Assembly (NCBI GenBank): GCA_007449985.2
Contig: VIIQ02000031.1
Location: 372,001-436,000 of the forward strand
Length of the DNA: 64,000 nucleotides
Source of the DNA: Desmodesmus armatus
Taxonomy: Eukaryota; Chlorophyta; Chlorophyceae; Sphaeropleales; Scenedesmaceae
Reading direction: 5' to 3'
In this document: in pieces, positions 45,293 through 57,898 of the stretch
Layout of the letters: each line of letters opens with the position of its first letter
How positions within the stretch are numbered: the first letter of the stretch is position 1
Made by a program: the position numbers and the translations under genes
Notes under the pieces: generated by a model
The model's database searches: none
The model's input: the letters and a program-made list of their open reading frames with translations, nothing else
What the model was told of the DNA's origin: nothing

Positions 45293-47771
45293 ATGCGCAG
45301 GAGCATGCGAAGGTCCCATGGAGGGCTGCCAAGGGTGCGCATCAGCTTTCCAGGTAGCCCAGGAAGCCCGGTAGTGAAGAATACCCCCAGACCAGGGCCC
45401 TGGGCTGGGTTGCTGCTGCTCTGTGGTGTGCTGCTGCTTACTGGCTACGCACATATAGCAGGGCGCATCAGGGTCAGCGACCTTGAAAAAGCAGGCAGTG
45501 CCAGCAGCAGCAGCAGCAGTGGGAGCAAACACAGCAGCCATGTGGCGCAGGCAGCTGCTGCAGGAGGGGCAGCAGGCAAGGCAGGAGCAGTTGCAGGAAA
45601 CATGCAGAGCACGCAGCTAGGGCTTGACCTTGAAGGCGACAGCCCCATGCGCATGCTGAGCTTCAGGCAGCAGCCTCTCAGCACAGGCATCAGTTTCCTG
45701 CAGGCCCAGCACGGAATCCGAGACACTGCGGACGCTTTGTCCAGGCAGCCAGCTGTGCATGGGCGCGTGCAGAAGGCAGGCATGGCAGACCCGGTGTCCT
45801 GGCTAAACAATCACACGGATGAGCGGCTGGACAGCTTTCTTTCTTGGAGGCTGAACAGGGCGAATGCAGGCGGTGTGGCTCCTGCCAACGCAACCTCGTA
45901 CACTTGCCCAGCAGCAGACCACCCGCCGCTGCCGTTCCCCGGATGCCATGTGTTTGTCAATCATGAGTGAGTGAGAGAGGAGATGCAATTTAGAGCGCAC
46001 GGGCCTTGCACTAGCAAGCAGCAGCGTTTGGGGCCAGCACGTGCCAGATTTCCGGCACATGCACATGGCTGTCCTGCAGCTGGCACACTGACTGCCACAC
46101 CAACCGCAGCTGGCAGTCAAAAGTGATTTGGCACTACACCAATGTCATGACGCAGCTTCTGGAAACCGCGCTGGCAGTCAATCCCAATGCGTTGCTGCAG
46201 GAGTGTCCTGTCTGCACCAACGTTGTGCTCAAGCAGTCTGCACGTCGCCGCTGCTCTGCCGCAGGTACAAGTACATCTACATCCGCAGCCCCAAATCAGC
46301 CAGCACCAGTATCGTCAATGTGCTGGGGGAGTGCGACAACGTGCGCACACGCGGGTTCAACAGCAGCAGCTGCATGGCCCTGCACTTCTACTGGCCCAAG
46401 TCAGTGCTGGAGGTGGAGTCCCTGCAGCAGATGTGGAAGGACTACTTTGTGTTTGGCTTTGTGCGCAACCCCTGGCGGCGAGCCTACAGCCTGTACAAGT
46501 ACATCCACAGCAATGGCTGCATGGACAAGTGAGTGCTCGCAGCTGTCAAGGGAACTCTGCAGGGAACAGCCTATCATTTTGTGGGGTGCTGCACGGCTTC
46601 GGCGGCATGAGGCTCATTTGACCAGACAGCTCACGATGCTCTCAGCCAGTCTGCCCTTGTCTGCATCACACCTTCTCTCGCCCTTGTAAGCGTCAGAACG
46701 CGGGAAGGAGCTACTGGGCTGCTGATGACATCAGGGGGTCACTTCAGGCTCTTGGCACAACTGCGGCACCCAGCCGTTTGGGCTGCTGGTGTTGTTATGT
46801 CGCTCAGTGTGCGGCGGGGGTTTCCTTGCTTCAAGAACGCTTGGCAACCCGTGATTTGTGCACAAGGGGAGTACTTTGCACCCTGCTGTGTGCACGCCCA
46901 ACCCATGGATGGTGCTTGTGCCTTGTGTATCTGCCATGTGTGCTGCAGCAAGTCTCTGAAGGATCCGGACTGCCGTGTATCCTGGTCCCGCTTCTGTGTG
47001 GACCCCTGGGGTGCTGCGGAGGAGCTGCACGACAAGGGCTGCATCAAGCGCAGCAAGTCGTACCTCTACTTCCACATGACTGACCAGTACCACTGCATGC
47101 GCACAGCAGAGGGGGACTGGGCGGTTGACTTCATTGGGCGGGTGGATGAGCCAGACGAGGACTGGGCAGAGGTAAGAAGCTTGCCACGTGTGCGACTGTG
47201 TGGCAAGGCCTCAGGAACTCGGAGTGGAAATTGCCACGTGCATGCCATTCGCCCAACAGGCACTGAGGGACCACATGGCACTCAGCTTCAACAGAACTGC
47301 ATGCCCTCTGCCTCCTGTGCCAGCACAGCTCTGTTTGCTGTTGTTGAAGGCTCATAGTGACACCAACAATTGCAAGGCCGCAGCGCGGCTCAGTCACACA
47401 GGCTCACAAAACGTCAACAGGTCAGGCAATCCCCTCCTGCATCTGGATGCACACTTGCCGGTCTGAGCAAGGCCCAACAAGAGCATCTGTTATAGCTGGC
47501 AAGCAATTTGGGCCCAACTGGCTTGAACATGCCATGGCCGAACGCTGGGCCGCTTGCTGTCGCCGCCTTGCAGGTGATCCGGACCCTGAATGCACAGCGC
47601 TTGCCTGAAGCGCCGGAGCTGCCTGTCAGTGAACTTGAGCAGCAGAACGTACGGAAGGGTTCCGGCAAGGACCCTTATGACGCATCACACATGCAATGCT
47701 TTGACTCTGTTAGCAGGTGGTATGCTTGCGACATTGAACGTTACGGGTTTGGAGGTGCCAAGCAAGTCTGA
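45293..47771 (+). CDS. Type II membrane sulfotransferase, copy A
   Basis: Likely Golgi sulfotransferase using PAPS to sulfate a carbohydrate or glycoprotein. Exons 45293-45966, 46265-46528, 46949-47171 and 47574-47771 join in phase to 452 residues. A basic N-terminus (MRRSMRRSHGG) precedes one signal-anchor segment (about 37-57, GLLLLCGVLLLTG). The PAPS 5'-phosphosulfate loop is YIRSPKSASTSI (about 230-241) and the 3'-phosphate motif FGFVRNPWRRAYS (about 288-300). The C-terminal half is Cys-rich. A Ser/Ala-rich stem lies between anchor and catalytic domain. Sequons NHT and NAT suit a lumenal domain. The motifs point to the Sulfotransfer_2-like superfamily; the acceptor cannot be told. The start is the Met nearest the anchor; Met 45236 is an in-frame alternative. 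A TGTAA lies at 48424. Confidence 0.85.
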
Positions 47772-49439
47772 TGATGCGGTTTGCAACATGGCCCTGCCAG
47801 GCCTCCTTGATTTTACCTTGGTGTGATGTTCGAATGTCTCCCATGAGCCCATTGGCTCCCTACGGGGCGTTTAGGCCTGACCTGGATCAAGTCAGGATAA
47901 CATCAGGATTGCTTGTTAGCCGCACAATACTGTGCTGAAAAGCACTACAGCTCCAGTTTGCCGGTGCCACAGAACGTGGACAAACTCAATCATGGAGGCT
48001 GTGTCTGGCCTGTAGATGAACTGTGCAGCTGTGCATGTATTGATGGCATGCGCAGCGGCAGCGGCAGCGGTAGCATACATGCATGGGTTGGTTGGCGGTG
48101 TGTATCTTGGGAGGGGGTTGCCAACTTGGCAGCAGTGCTGGGGGCAAGAGAGGCACAGTGATGCCAGCCGTTTGGGAAAATATGCCCCGCTGCTGTGGAT
48201 CCTGTGAACAGTGGATGTTTGAGATATTCTGGTGCATCAGCTTGAGCACGTGGCCTGGCTTACTGCATGCGTCTCATAGTGGTGTACTAGGAGACTTGGC
48301 TGACCTGCACAAGCAGAACCGATGGATTGACAGACTCAGCAAAGGATGTTGTGACTGAGTTAAGTCTGCTGGGCCAAGAGTTCAAGGCTGTGTACACCGA
48401 CGAAAGCCTATGCTTTTTGTGGGTGTAAAAGGCTATGTTCCCTTTTGAAGGCGGGTACATGTGCATGCATACACCGTGTTCACGTCAATGCTGACAGCAT
48501 GTGGCACGCCAGCAGGTAATGACCCTTTCAGCACACAACCTCGGCAGGTGTCACAGTACTGTGCCGCTAGCAGCACATTCAACAGTAGCACACAGAGATA
48601 CAGTTACAGTTGGTGGCGCAGCAATGCTGACCAACCAACGGGTTGTTTGTGGCCACACACCTAGAAGAAGAAAACACACAAGATACAGGTACCAAGAGTG
48701 GCTCACATAAAACACAAGCATGCAATCACAGCACAATGAGACAATCACTGTCCTGCGGCCTCAGGAGGCCCTGAAAGCCGGACCCTTTGCCATGTACTGG
48801 GCACACGCTAGCTGTAGTGCCTCCGCCCAGGACTGACACTGCCAATCCACCCCACACCCCACAACCTCAGGTACGATCAGAGCATCAACTTTCACAGCGG
48901 TACATCCCCGATGCTTGAATAGGGTCCCTGCGCACTCACTGTCATACAGCCCATGAGGCCTTCAAAAAACAGGCAATTTGCCAAGTGCCTCTGCCCACTG
49001 CCACTTGATAGCCGCTGAGGAGCACACTGCAATCCAAGTTGCATGTGAGCAAATAAGTAACATATCAAAAATCTGGGCAAGGCAATGCACATCCACTGTC
49101 AACGCCAGCCAAAAAGCCCTCAAAACCAGGCACAATTGTCAAAAGCCCCTTGCTGGTGCCAGCCGCTGGGCCAGCACTGCCGCGTACACATTTTGCAGTC
49201 CACCGCTGCACCCATCCATCCTCAAGTGGACACATACGACCCTCGTATGGCATGCGAAGCCAAATGCATCCCCCAACACCTCGAACAGCGACGGCATTTG
49301 GGTATACAGCCATGGCTGCATGCTGCTGAGAATCACCTCTGCTCACTTTCATAGTACCAGACAGCATGGCACACTGCATATTGCACATGTGGGGCCAAAG
49401 TTTATTTCAGCCATGCGAGACATACACTTTATTGCTGCT
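47772..49439. other. Spacer between sulfotransferase A and coiled-coil remnant
   Basis: Nothing coding recognised. It corresponds to 53590-55345 in copy B. It contains small palindromes such as GGCCTCAGGAGGCC near 48760, conserved in copy B. Confidence 0.5.
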
Positions 49440-50170
49440 GCTGCTCCTGCCTGCTGTTGCTCCTGCTGCGACGGCGGCTGATGCTGCTACAGCTGCTGTG
49501 GCAAGCAGAGTCCCAGAAACCTCAGGATGTTTCACTGCCCGGGCCGCTGGTCATTATGCTGCCGTCGCTGCTGCTGCCGCCGCTGCTGTTGCTGCTGCTG
49601 CCAGCACCCAGTAGGGGTGATTCTGGTAGCAGATCTGCTTCTGCCGCCACACTTGCTGCTGAAGCTTCTCATTCTCTTGCTGCACCGACCGCAGCGCCTT
49701 GTGCACCTTGTGCTGCAGCCACTGCTTGCGGTATTCAGCCTCCTCACGGCTCTTGGGTGCCTGGCGCTCCTGCAGCACCTGCTGCCACAGCTGCTGCTGC
49801 TGGTCTGCCTCTTCCCCTTCCCCTCGTCTTTGTCCTGCTGCTGCTGTTGTGCTGCTAGCTCCTACTGGTGCACCACGTGGTGCCGGTGTTGGTGCAGGAA
49901 TTGCAGCTGCTGCTGTAGCTCGTGCTGTTTCTGCTGCAGCGGCAGCAGCTGTGCATCGCTCTCCTGCAGGATAGCCATCTCATAGGCCAGGGCTGCCTCC
50001 AGCTCCTGTGCAGCCAGCTGCTGCGCCCGCTGCTTCAGCAACAACTGCTGCTGCAACCTTGCGATCTCCTGCTGAACCCGCTGCAGAGCTGGTCTGAGGT
50101 CATTCAGCAGCCACTGCTGCCTGTCTGCTGCTTCCTCGGGGCTCTGAGGCTCAGCCTTGCACACAGCGAA
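49440..50170 (-). pseudogene. Truncated 3' end of the coiled-coil kinase gene
   Basis: Homologous to the end of the gene at 55478-60089. It preserves the RQAPKSREEAEYRKQWL module, the EPQSPEEAADRQQWLLNDLR module and the C-terminus QICYQNHPYWVL. The frame is interrupted between the modules (about 49.78-49.86 kb), and the body of the gene is missing beyond 50.17 kb, where the duplication ends. A carried-over fragment, not a working gene. Confidence 0.8.
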
Positions 50171-50660
50171 GAAGGCGGCTAGCAAGGCAAAGGGCAGGAA
50201 GTGAGACAGGCGGCGTTGTAGTTGCTTCCTTGTATCATACGTGTCCTGTTTGTGGTGCTGCTGCAACATTGCGGTGGCATCAGCATGAAATGTCCTGCCA
50301 GCTAGGGTGGGCCGCCCACCCGCCCAGGTGGGGACTTAGGGTCACCTTAGTGGTATGTGCTGTGTAGCAGGAAGGGTTGGGCCATTCAATTGATCTAACG
50401 GATCAAAATGTTTCTTGTAACATTTGGGAAGTCGCTGCAGTGTGGTGTGGGCACCAGGCATGACTTGTCCTAGGGGTGCTGGGGACTTGGCTGCTGTGCA
50501 GTCAAGCCTGCCAAAGTGACAGTGACGTCTGGCCTGAAAAGCGATTCAAAATGTACTTTTATGCTATGAGAAATAGATTTGCGTCTCTATTTGTCGCCGC
50601 GGGGCCCTATCCGAGGACCCCTTATCTGCGAGACTACGGTGCATGTTCCAGGTGCGTACT
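50171..50660. other. Unique spacer at the duplication junction
   Basis: About 490 bp between copy A and copy B with no match elsewhere in the window. Parts are less GC-rich (for example ACTTTTATGCTATGAG). No gene recognised. It marks the breakpoint. Confidence 0.5.
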
Positions 50661-51230
50661 GCTTCTGTGCCCGTTGTCTTGCCATTGTGCTGTGCCGTCA
50701 AGAGGCAACACTCTGGGTGCAGCAGACCACTTCTTTGCGGCACAGACCTCAAGAAAAGGTTGCAGCAGTCACAACATTCTTCAGTTTTGCCTATACAGGG
50801 CAAGCCGTCTGGACCTTCACAGGGCAGACAGCAAGTGTGGGCAGCAAGCCAACAGTGCACCAAGTGCAGGCCACCCATTTCAAGTATCGTGCTGGACTGC
50901 AGATCTTGCTGCTGTGCTGGGCCAAGCTGTGCGCCCAGCAAGCAGCCATCCTGGCGCCAGCACAAACGTTGAGCCTGCAGGTGGGCATGCTGGGCCAGCA
51001 CAGCACAGCAAAGCACAGCACACGACAGACAGCATCAGCGCCTTCGCATGGCAAATGAGTCCTGTCAATGCCTTTGATATTCAACCTGTGCGCCAGTCTT
51101 GCAGTGATTGCATGATTGGCTGTGCTGGCAGCACAGGGCAGGAGGCTTTCCCATTTGCCACTGCGCACAGGGTATGACCAGAGCGACTCTACCCAATCCC
51201 TTCACAAAACATGTGTGCCTGCAATTTACC

Positions 51231-53589
51231 ATGCGCAGGAGCATGCGAAGGTCCCATGGAGGGCTGCCAAGGGTGCGCATCAGCTTTCCAGGTAGCCCAG
51301 GAAGCCCGGTAGTGAGGAACACCCCCAGACCAGGGCCCTGGGCTGGGTTGCTGCTGCTCTGCGTTGTGCTGCTGCTTACTGGCTACGCACATATAGCAGG
51401 GCGCATCAGGGTCAGCGACCTTGAAAAAGTCACAGGCATCAGTTTCCTGCAGGTCCAGCACGGAATCCGAGACACTGCGGACGCTTTGTCCAGGCAGCCA
51501 GCTGTGCATGGGCGCGTGCAGAAGGCGGGCATGGCAGACCCGGTGTCCTGGCTAAACGATCACACGGACGAGCGGCTAAACAGCTTTCTTTCCTGGAGGC
51601 GGAACAGGGCGAATGCAGGCGGTGTGGCTCCTGCCAACGCAACCTCGTACACTTGCCCAGCAGCAGATCACCCGCCGCTGCCGTTCCCCGGATGCCATGT
51701 GTTTGTCAATCATGAGTGAGTGAGAGAGGAGATGCAATTTAGAGCGCACGGGCCTTGCACCAGCAACCAGAATTAGACTGAACTGCAGGCGATGCAGCCC
51801 TGCTCAGCAGCGTTTGGGGCCAGCGCGTGCCAGATTCCCGGCACGTGCACATGGCTGCCCTGCAGCTGGCACACTGACTGCCACACCAACCGCAGCTGGC
51901 AGTCAAAAGTGATTTGGCACTACACCAATGTCATGACGCAGCTTCTGGCAACCGTGCTGGCAGTCAGTCCCTATGCGTTGCTGCAGGAGTGTCCTGTCTG
52001 CACCAACGTCGTGCTCAACAGTCTGCACGTCGCCGCTGCTCTGCCGCAGGTACAAGTACATCTACATCCGCAGCCCCAAATCAGCCAGCACCAGCATTGT
52101 CAATGTGCTGGGGGAGTGCGACAACGTGCGCACACGCGGGTTCAACAGCAGCAGCTGCATGGCCCTGCACTTTTACTGGCCTAATTCAGTGCTGGAGATG
52201 GAGTCCCTGCAGCAGATGTGGAAGGACTACTTTGTGTTTGGCTTTGTGCGCAACCCCTGGCGGCGAGCCTACAGCCTGTACAAGTACATCCATAGCAATG
52301 GCTGCATGGACAAGTGAGTGCTTGCAGCTGTCAAGGAAGCCTTGCAGGCAACAGCCTACCATGCTGTGGGTGCTGCACCGCTTTGGCGGCTTGAGGCTCA
52401 CCTTACAAGAAAGCTCACAATGCCTTCAGCCGATTTGCCCTTGTCTTGCATCACATCTTCTCACACCCTTGCAAGCGTCAGAACGCTGGGAAGAAAAGAA
52501 CGCTGGAAGGAGCTACTGGGCTGCTGGTGACATCAGGGGGTCACTTCAGGCTCTTGGCACAACTGCGGCACCCAGCCGTTTGGGCTGCTGGTGTTGTTAT
52601 GTCGCTCAGTGTGCGGCGGGGGTTTCCTTGCTTCAAGAACACTTGGCCACCCGTGACTTGTGCACGAGAAGAGTACTTTGCACCCTGCTGTGTGCACGCA
52701 AACCCATGGATGGTGCCTGTGCCTTGTGTGTCTGCCATGTGTGCTGCAGCAAGTCTCTGGAGGATCCGAACTGCCGTGTGTCATGGTCCCGCTTCTGTGT
52801 GGACCCCTGGGGTGCTGCGGAGGAGCTGCACGACAAGGGCTGCATCAAGCGCAGCAAATCATACCTCTACTTCCACATGAATGACCAGTACCACTGCATG
52901 CGCACAGCAGAGGGGGACTGGGCGGTTGACTTCATTGGGCGGGTGGATGAGCCAGACGAGGACTGGGCAGAGGTGAGCAGTGAACCTTGTTTCTGACTGT
53001 TTTGCGTGGCCTCGAGTGGCGGTGCCTTTGCCACCTGCATGCCATGCCACGAGCGGCTCAACAGGCCACATGGCTGCTGGAGGAACCACACGGCAATCGT
53101 TCATCAAGAGACTTGCACGTCCTCTGCCTCCTGTGCCAGCACAGCGCTGTTTGCTGTTGTTGACGGCTCATGTGGCACAAACAACTTTGCAAGGCCAGTC
53201 ACGACTCAGTCACACAGGCTCACAAAACGTCAACAGGTCAGGCAATCCCTCTCCTGCATCTGGATGCACGTTTGCCGGTTTGAGCAAAGCCCAACAAGAG
53301 CATCTGTTGCAGCTGGCAGGCAAAGTGGGCCAAACCAGCTTGAACATGTCACGGCTGAACCCTGCTGTTGTCTGCTGTCGCCGCCTTGCAGGTGATCCGG
53401 ACCCTGAATGCACAGCGCTTGCCTGAAATGCCGGAGCTGCCTGTCAGTGAACTTGAGCAGCAGAACGTACGGACGGGTTCCGGCAAGGACCCCTATGACG
53501 CATCCCACATGCAATGCTTTGACTCTGTCAGCAGGTGGTATGCTTGCGACATTGAACGTTATGGGTTTGGAGGCGCAAAGCAAGCCTGA
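51231..53589 (+). CDS. Type II membrane sulfotransferase, copy B, short stem
   Basis: Exons 51231-51715, 52050-52313, 52750-52972 and 53392-53589 join in phase to 389 residues. Both PAPS-binding motifs (RSPKSASTS and FVRNPWRR) and the signal anchor match copy A. It lacks 63 residues of the Ser/Ala-rich stem found in copy A, an exact in-frame difference after ISDLEK-like sequence (here RVSDLEKVTGISF). The NHT sequon of copy A reads NDHT and is lost; NAT remains. The intact frame suggests that it is functional, perhaps with altered Golgi position or stem cleavage. Confidence 0.85.
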
Positions 53590-55477
53590 TGATGCCGTTT
53601 GCATTGTGGCCCTGCCAGGCCTCCTAAATATTGCCCCTGGTGTGCTGTTGGAATGTATCTTATGTGCCCATTGGCTCCCTAAGGGGTGTCAAGGCCTGAC
53701 CTGGATCAAGTCAGGATACATCAGGATTGCTTGTTGGCCGCACAGTACTGTGCTGAACCGCAGAGCACTACAGCTCCAGTTTGCGGATTCCACAGAATGT
53801 GGACAAACTCAATCATAGAGGCTGTGCTTGGCTATTAGATGAACTGTGCAGCTGTGCATGTGTTGATGGCATGCGCAGCGGCAGCGGTAGCATACATGCA
53901 TGGGTCGGTGGGCGGTGTGAGGTACCTGGGGAAGAAGGTGCCAACTTGGCAGCAGTGCTGGGGGCAAACCCTGATCTTCCCGTACATGCCTGCCTTGGCA
54001 AGGCCTTGGAGACACTCAACACAATTCAAGTGCATGCGCACTGCTGCTGCAAGGCACAGTGATGCCAGCCGTGGTGGACATTGTGTGCCGTTGCTGCAGG
54101 AATTTGTGAGCAGTCAGTGTGTGGGTGGTGCTGGTGCCAGCAGCAACAGGTGGTGCATGCGGCCTGGTGTACTGCATGTGTCTTATAGTGGTGGATGTCT
54201 TTGTTGGCAGGAGACTCAGCTGACTTGTACAAGCAATCAGATGGTTGGGCATACCAGAGGGACGTCATGACAGGTCTGTCCCCAGAGTCAATCCTGCTGG
54301 GCCGAGAGCTCAGGGCTGTGCCTATGTTGCCTTATGAAGGCAGGTACATGTGCATGCATCCACCCGTGTTCATGTCAATGCTGACAGCATGTGGCACCCC
54401 TGCAGTTACTGACGCTCTCAGCACACAACCTCGTGCGGCAGGCGTCACAGTACCGGGCCACTAGCACATACATCAGTAGCACACAGAGAAACAGTTGCAA
54501 GTGGTGGCGCAGCAATGCTGACCTACCAATGAGTTGTTTGTGGCAACACACACACGAAGAAGAAGAAAACACACAAGGCACAGGCACCAAGAGTGGCTCA
54601 CACAGACCTCAAGCATGCAGTCACAGCACTGCACAGTGACTGTGACAATCGCTGTCACGCGGCCTCAGGAGGCCCTGAAAGCCTTTGGCAAACGCTTCGC
54701 CCTGTACTGGGCACTAGCTAGCTATAGCGCCTCCGCCCAGGACTGACACTCCAAGCCACCTGATACCCTGCAACCCCGGGAAGGTTTGCATCTGCAGAAA
54801 TGAAAGCGATACATGTCTGACCATGCCACTCCACAGTCACTGTCATACAGCCCTTGAGGCCGTCAAAACCAGGCAATATGCCAAGTGCCTCTGCCCAATG
54901 CCACTTCATAGCCGCATAGGGACAAACTGCAACCCAAGTTGCATGCAAGCAAACAAGTACGTACGTATATATCAAAAATCTGCGCAAGGGTATGCAATGC
55001 ACACATCCACTGTCAACAGCAGCCAAAAAGCCCTCGAAACCAGGCACAGATGTCAAAAGGCCCTTGCTAGTGCCAGCCGCTGGGCCGGCACTGCCACGTA
55101 CACACTCTGCAGTCCACTACTGCACCCATCCATCCTCAAGTGGACACATACGACCGTCGCATGCGAAGCCAAATGCATCCCCCAACACGTCGAACAGCGG
55201 CTGCATTTACGTATACAGCCATGGATGCCTGCTGCTGAGAATCACCTCTGCTTACTTTCATAGTACCAGACAGCATGTCACACTGCATATTGCACCCACA
55301 TGTGGGCCAAAGGTTCTTTCAGCCACTGGCTCGCGGCGGCGAGATATACACTTTATTGCTGCTGCTGCTCCTGCCTGCTGTTGCTCCTGCTGCGACGGCG
55401 GCTGATGCTGCTACAGCTGCTGTGGCAAGCAGAGTCCTAAGAACCTCAGGATGTTTCACTGCCCAGGCCGCTGCTTC
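53590..55477. other. Spacer downstream of sulfotransferase B
   Basis: Homologous to 47772-49550 of copy A, with small insertions. No gene recognised. It lies between the convergent 3' ends of the sulfotransferase and the coiled-coil kinase gene. Confidence 0.5.
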
Positions 55478-56443
55478 TCATGCTGCCGTTGCTGCTGCTG
55501 CCGCCGCTGCTGTTGCTGCTGCTGCCAATACCCAGTAGGGGTGATTCTGGTAGCAGATCTGCTTCTGCCGCCATACTTGCTGCTGCAGCTTGTCATTCTC
55601 TTGCTGCACCAACTGCAGAGCCTGGTGCACCTTGCGCTGCAGCCACTGCTTGCGGTATTCAGCCTCTTCTGGGCTGTTGGGTGCCTGGCGCTCCTGCAGC
55701 CGCTGCTGCCACAGCTGCTGCTGCTGGTCTGCCCCTTCCTCCTCCTCTTCCTGTTGCTGCTGCTGCTGTGCTGCTGGCTCCTGCTGGTGGGGCTGCTGGT
55801 GCAGATGTTGGTGCAGGTGTTGCAACTGCTGCTGCAATTCTTGCTGCTTCTGCTGCAGCGGCTGCAGCTGTGCATCGCTCTCCTGCAGGATAGCCAGTTC
55901 ATAGGCCAGGGCTGCCTGCAGCTCCTGTGCAGCCAGCTGCTGCGCCCGCTGCTTCAGCAACAGCAGCTGCTGCAACTTCTCAATGTCCCTCTGCACCCTC
56001 TGCAGAGCTGGTCTGAGGTCATTCAGCAGCCACTGCTGCCTGTCTGCTGCTTCCTCGGGGCTCTGAGGCTCCTGCCTTGCACACAGCCTCTCTCGCCACA
56101 GCTGCTGCTGCTGGTTCAGCATCTCTTCCCTCTCCTCCTGCTGCTGCTGTTCTGCCTGGTGCTGATACTGCTGCTGGTACTGCGGCAGGAGCTGCTGCTG
56201 CAGGTGCTGCTGCTTCTGCTCAAGAGACTCCAGTTGTGCCTGGCTCTCATCTAGCAGTAGCTGCTTGCGGTACATGGCTTCATCTGCATCCTCAGCAGCG
56301 GGCAAAGCTAAATGCGGCCGCTGCTGCATCAGCACCTCAAATGCCTTCAGCCGCTGCATCTGCACCTGCTGCCGCAGCTGCTCAAGCTCCTCCTGCAGCT
56401 TCAGCACAGCCTGCTCTGCCCTCTCCTTGAGCTGTCGTGCAAG

Positions 56444-56906
56444 TGTGGCTGCCGATCCCTTTTGCTACCCCCGCAGCCAGGGGAACACCGCACAGCTGGC
56501 TGTCCAACTGCTTGGTAACCTTTCGTGCCTGCAAGCTGAGATCTGGACGCGTATCATTCGGAGAATGGAAGCACACATGGGCCTGCGCCCGGATTGGATG
56601 AATGGATTACATCTCGACTGCTCTGGGCCGCTCAGCCCTTGGCTGGCGGCCTCAGCCTGATACTCTCGATCCTTTGCTTATGTGTGTGTGATTCAACGCG
56701 TGCCGTGCACCGGCACGCGCGCAGCCTTATGCTGTGAGTGCAGAATCTCAACAGACATAACAGACACTGCAAGTGCCACCTGGCACTCTGAGTGACAACC
56801 TGTCTTAGGGCACCACAAGCCCTCTGGAATGCTCTCCAACACACCTCAACTGATATTGCACAGCAGTGCAGCCCTAATCGGATGCATGACCCAATCGGGT
56901 ATGACA
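56444..56906. repeat. 463-bp terminal direct repeat, left
   Basis: It contains a strong hairpin near 56697-56722 (CGCGTGCCG, TGCAC loop, CGGCACGCG). The 13 bases before it (GCTGTCGTGCAAG) closely match the 13 bases after it (GCTGTTGTGCAAG), as a target-site duplication of this repeat alone would. Confidence 0.85.
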
Positions 56907-57224
56907 GCTGTTGTGCAAGATGAGCGATATGCCAGATAAGCGCTGAGTGTGTGAAGGTGACAGTGACCTGTCCACACCCCCCCAAACACAACACACAGGC
57001 AAAGCAAGGCTGAGCATGTGTGAGGAGTTTGCTTCTCACAGGTCACACATAGAGTAGGATGCCACAACTGAAGCATAGGATGCACAACCGCAACACACCA
57101 ACTGGGGGTACCGTCCATCACCCCCCTTGCACTTTGCCAAGGTCACATGCATCACGTGCACCAGCACAAGCCACTACTGCTGACACTTTCAGCACTCAGG
57201 TGCTGCACAACCTGCCCAATGACT

Positions 57225-57490
57225 GTTCCATCGTGTGTGCCTTTGCTTGGCACATCGCTGCTGCTGCTGCTGCGGCTAAGCATGGGCACGCCTAGCCTCG
57301 GTGGGGCTTGCTTTCCCACAATCTGGCTGCGCTCTTGCCCATCACTAACACAATGGAACCACTCTGCTCTATGGTGTGTGCTTTTGCTTGACACATCACC
57401 ACTGCTACTGCTGCGGCTATGCATGGGCCGCCTGGCCTTGGTGGGGCTTGCTTTCCCACAATCTGGCTGCGCTCTTGCCCATCACTACAC
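57225..57490. repeat. Two-copy tandem repeat of about 130 bp inside the insertion
   Basis: The two units share GTGGGGCTTGCTTTCCCACA and CTGGCTGCGCTCTTGCCCAT and diverge in between. No coding potential recognised. Confidence 0.75.
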
Positions 57491-57898
57491 AAGGGGGACG
57501 CTGTGTCCACAGGTGCTTCCCTGCTGCATTTTGCACCCCTGCTGGATTCGCCACACTCTAATGTAGCACATGGAGGAGGGGCACTGCTGCTGACAAGCCT
57601 CTGCTGTGGTGTCCGGCTCTGGCGCTCTTCGCTCTGGCTCTGAGATCACTCCTCCAGTTCGGTCATGTAGCACGTTGTACGACGCTTTGACAACGCTGCA
57701 GGTCCTCTGCTGCCTCCATGCGAGCTCCCTGCTGTGGGACTACTGCTGCTGCTGCTGCTCCTGGTCCAAAACTGCTAGCTTGGGTGACTGCTGTGGCACT
57801 GCACACGACTGCATGGACCATGAAACAAAGCCAATAATCTCGATACTATCCTGCTGCAGAAACCCAGCTGCAAGGCACTACGGGCTTGACGCGTTGAA

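Larger units (their letters stand above)
44713..50168. repeat. Segmental duplication, copy A
   Basis: About 5.4 kb that matches 50661-56086 closely and in the same orientation over exons, introns and spacers, with small indels. It contains sulfotransferase A and a truncated coiled-coil gene end. The boundaries were read by eye where similarity starts (GTACTGCTTCTGTG) and ends (after the GGCTCTGAGG block). Confidence 0.85.
50661..56086. repeat. Segmental duplication, copy B
   Basis: Tandem partner of 44713-50168, with the sulfotransferase and the coiled-coil gene end in the same relative positions. Copy B is continuous with the kinase body on its right side, which suggests that it holds the original arrangement of that gene. 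Confidence 0.85.
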
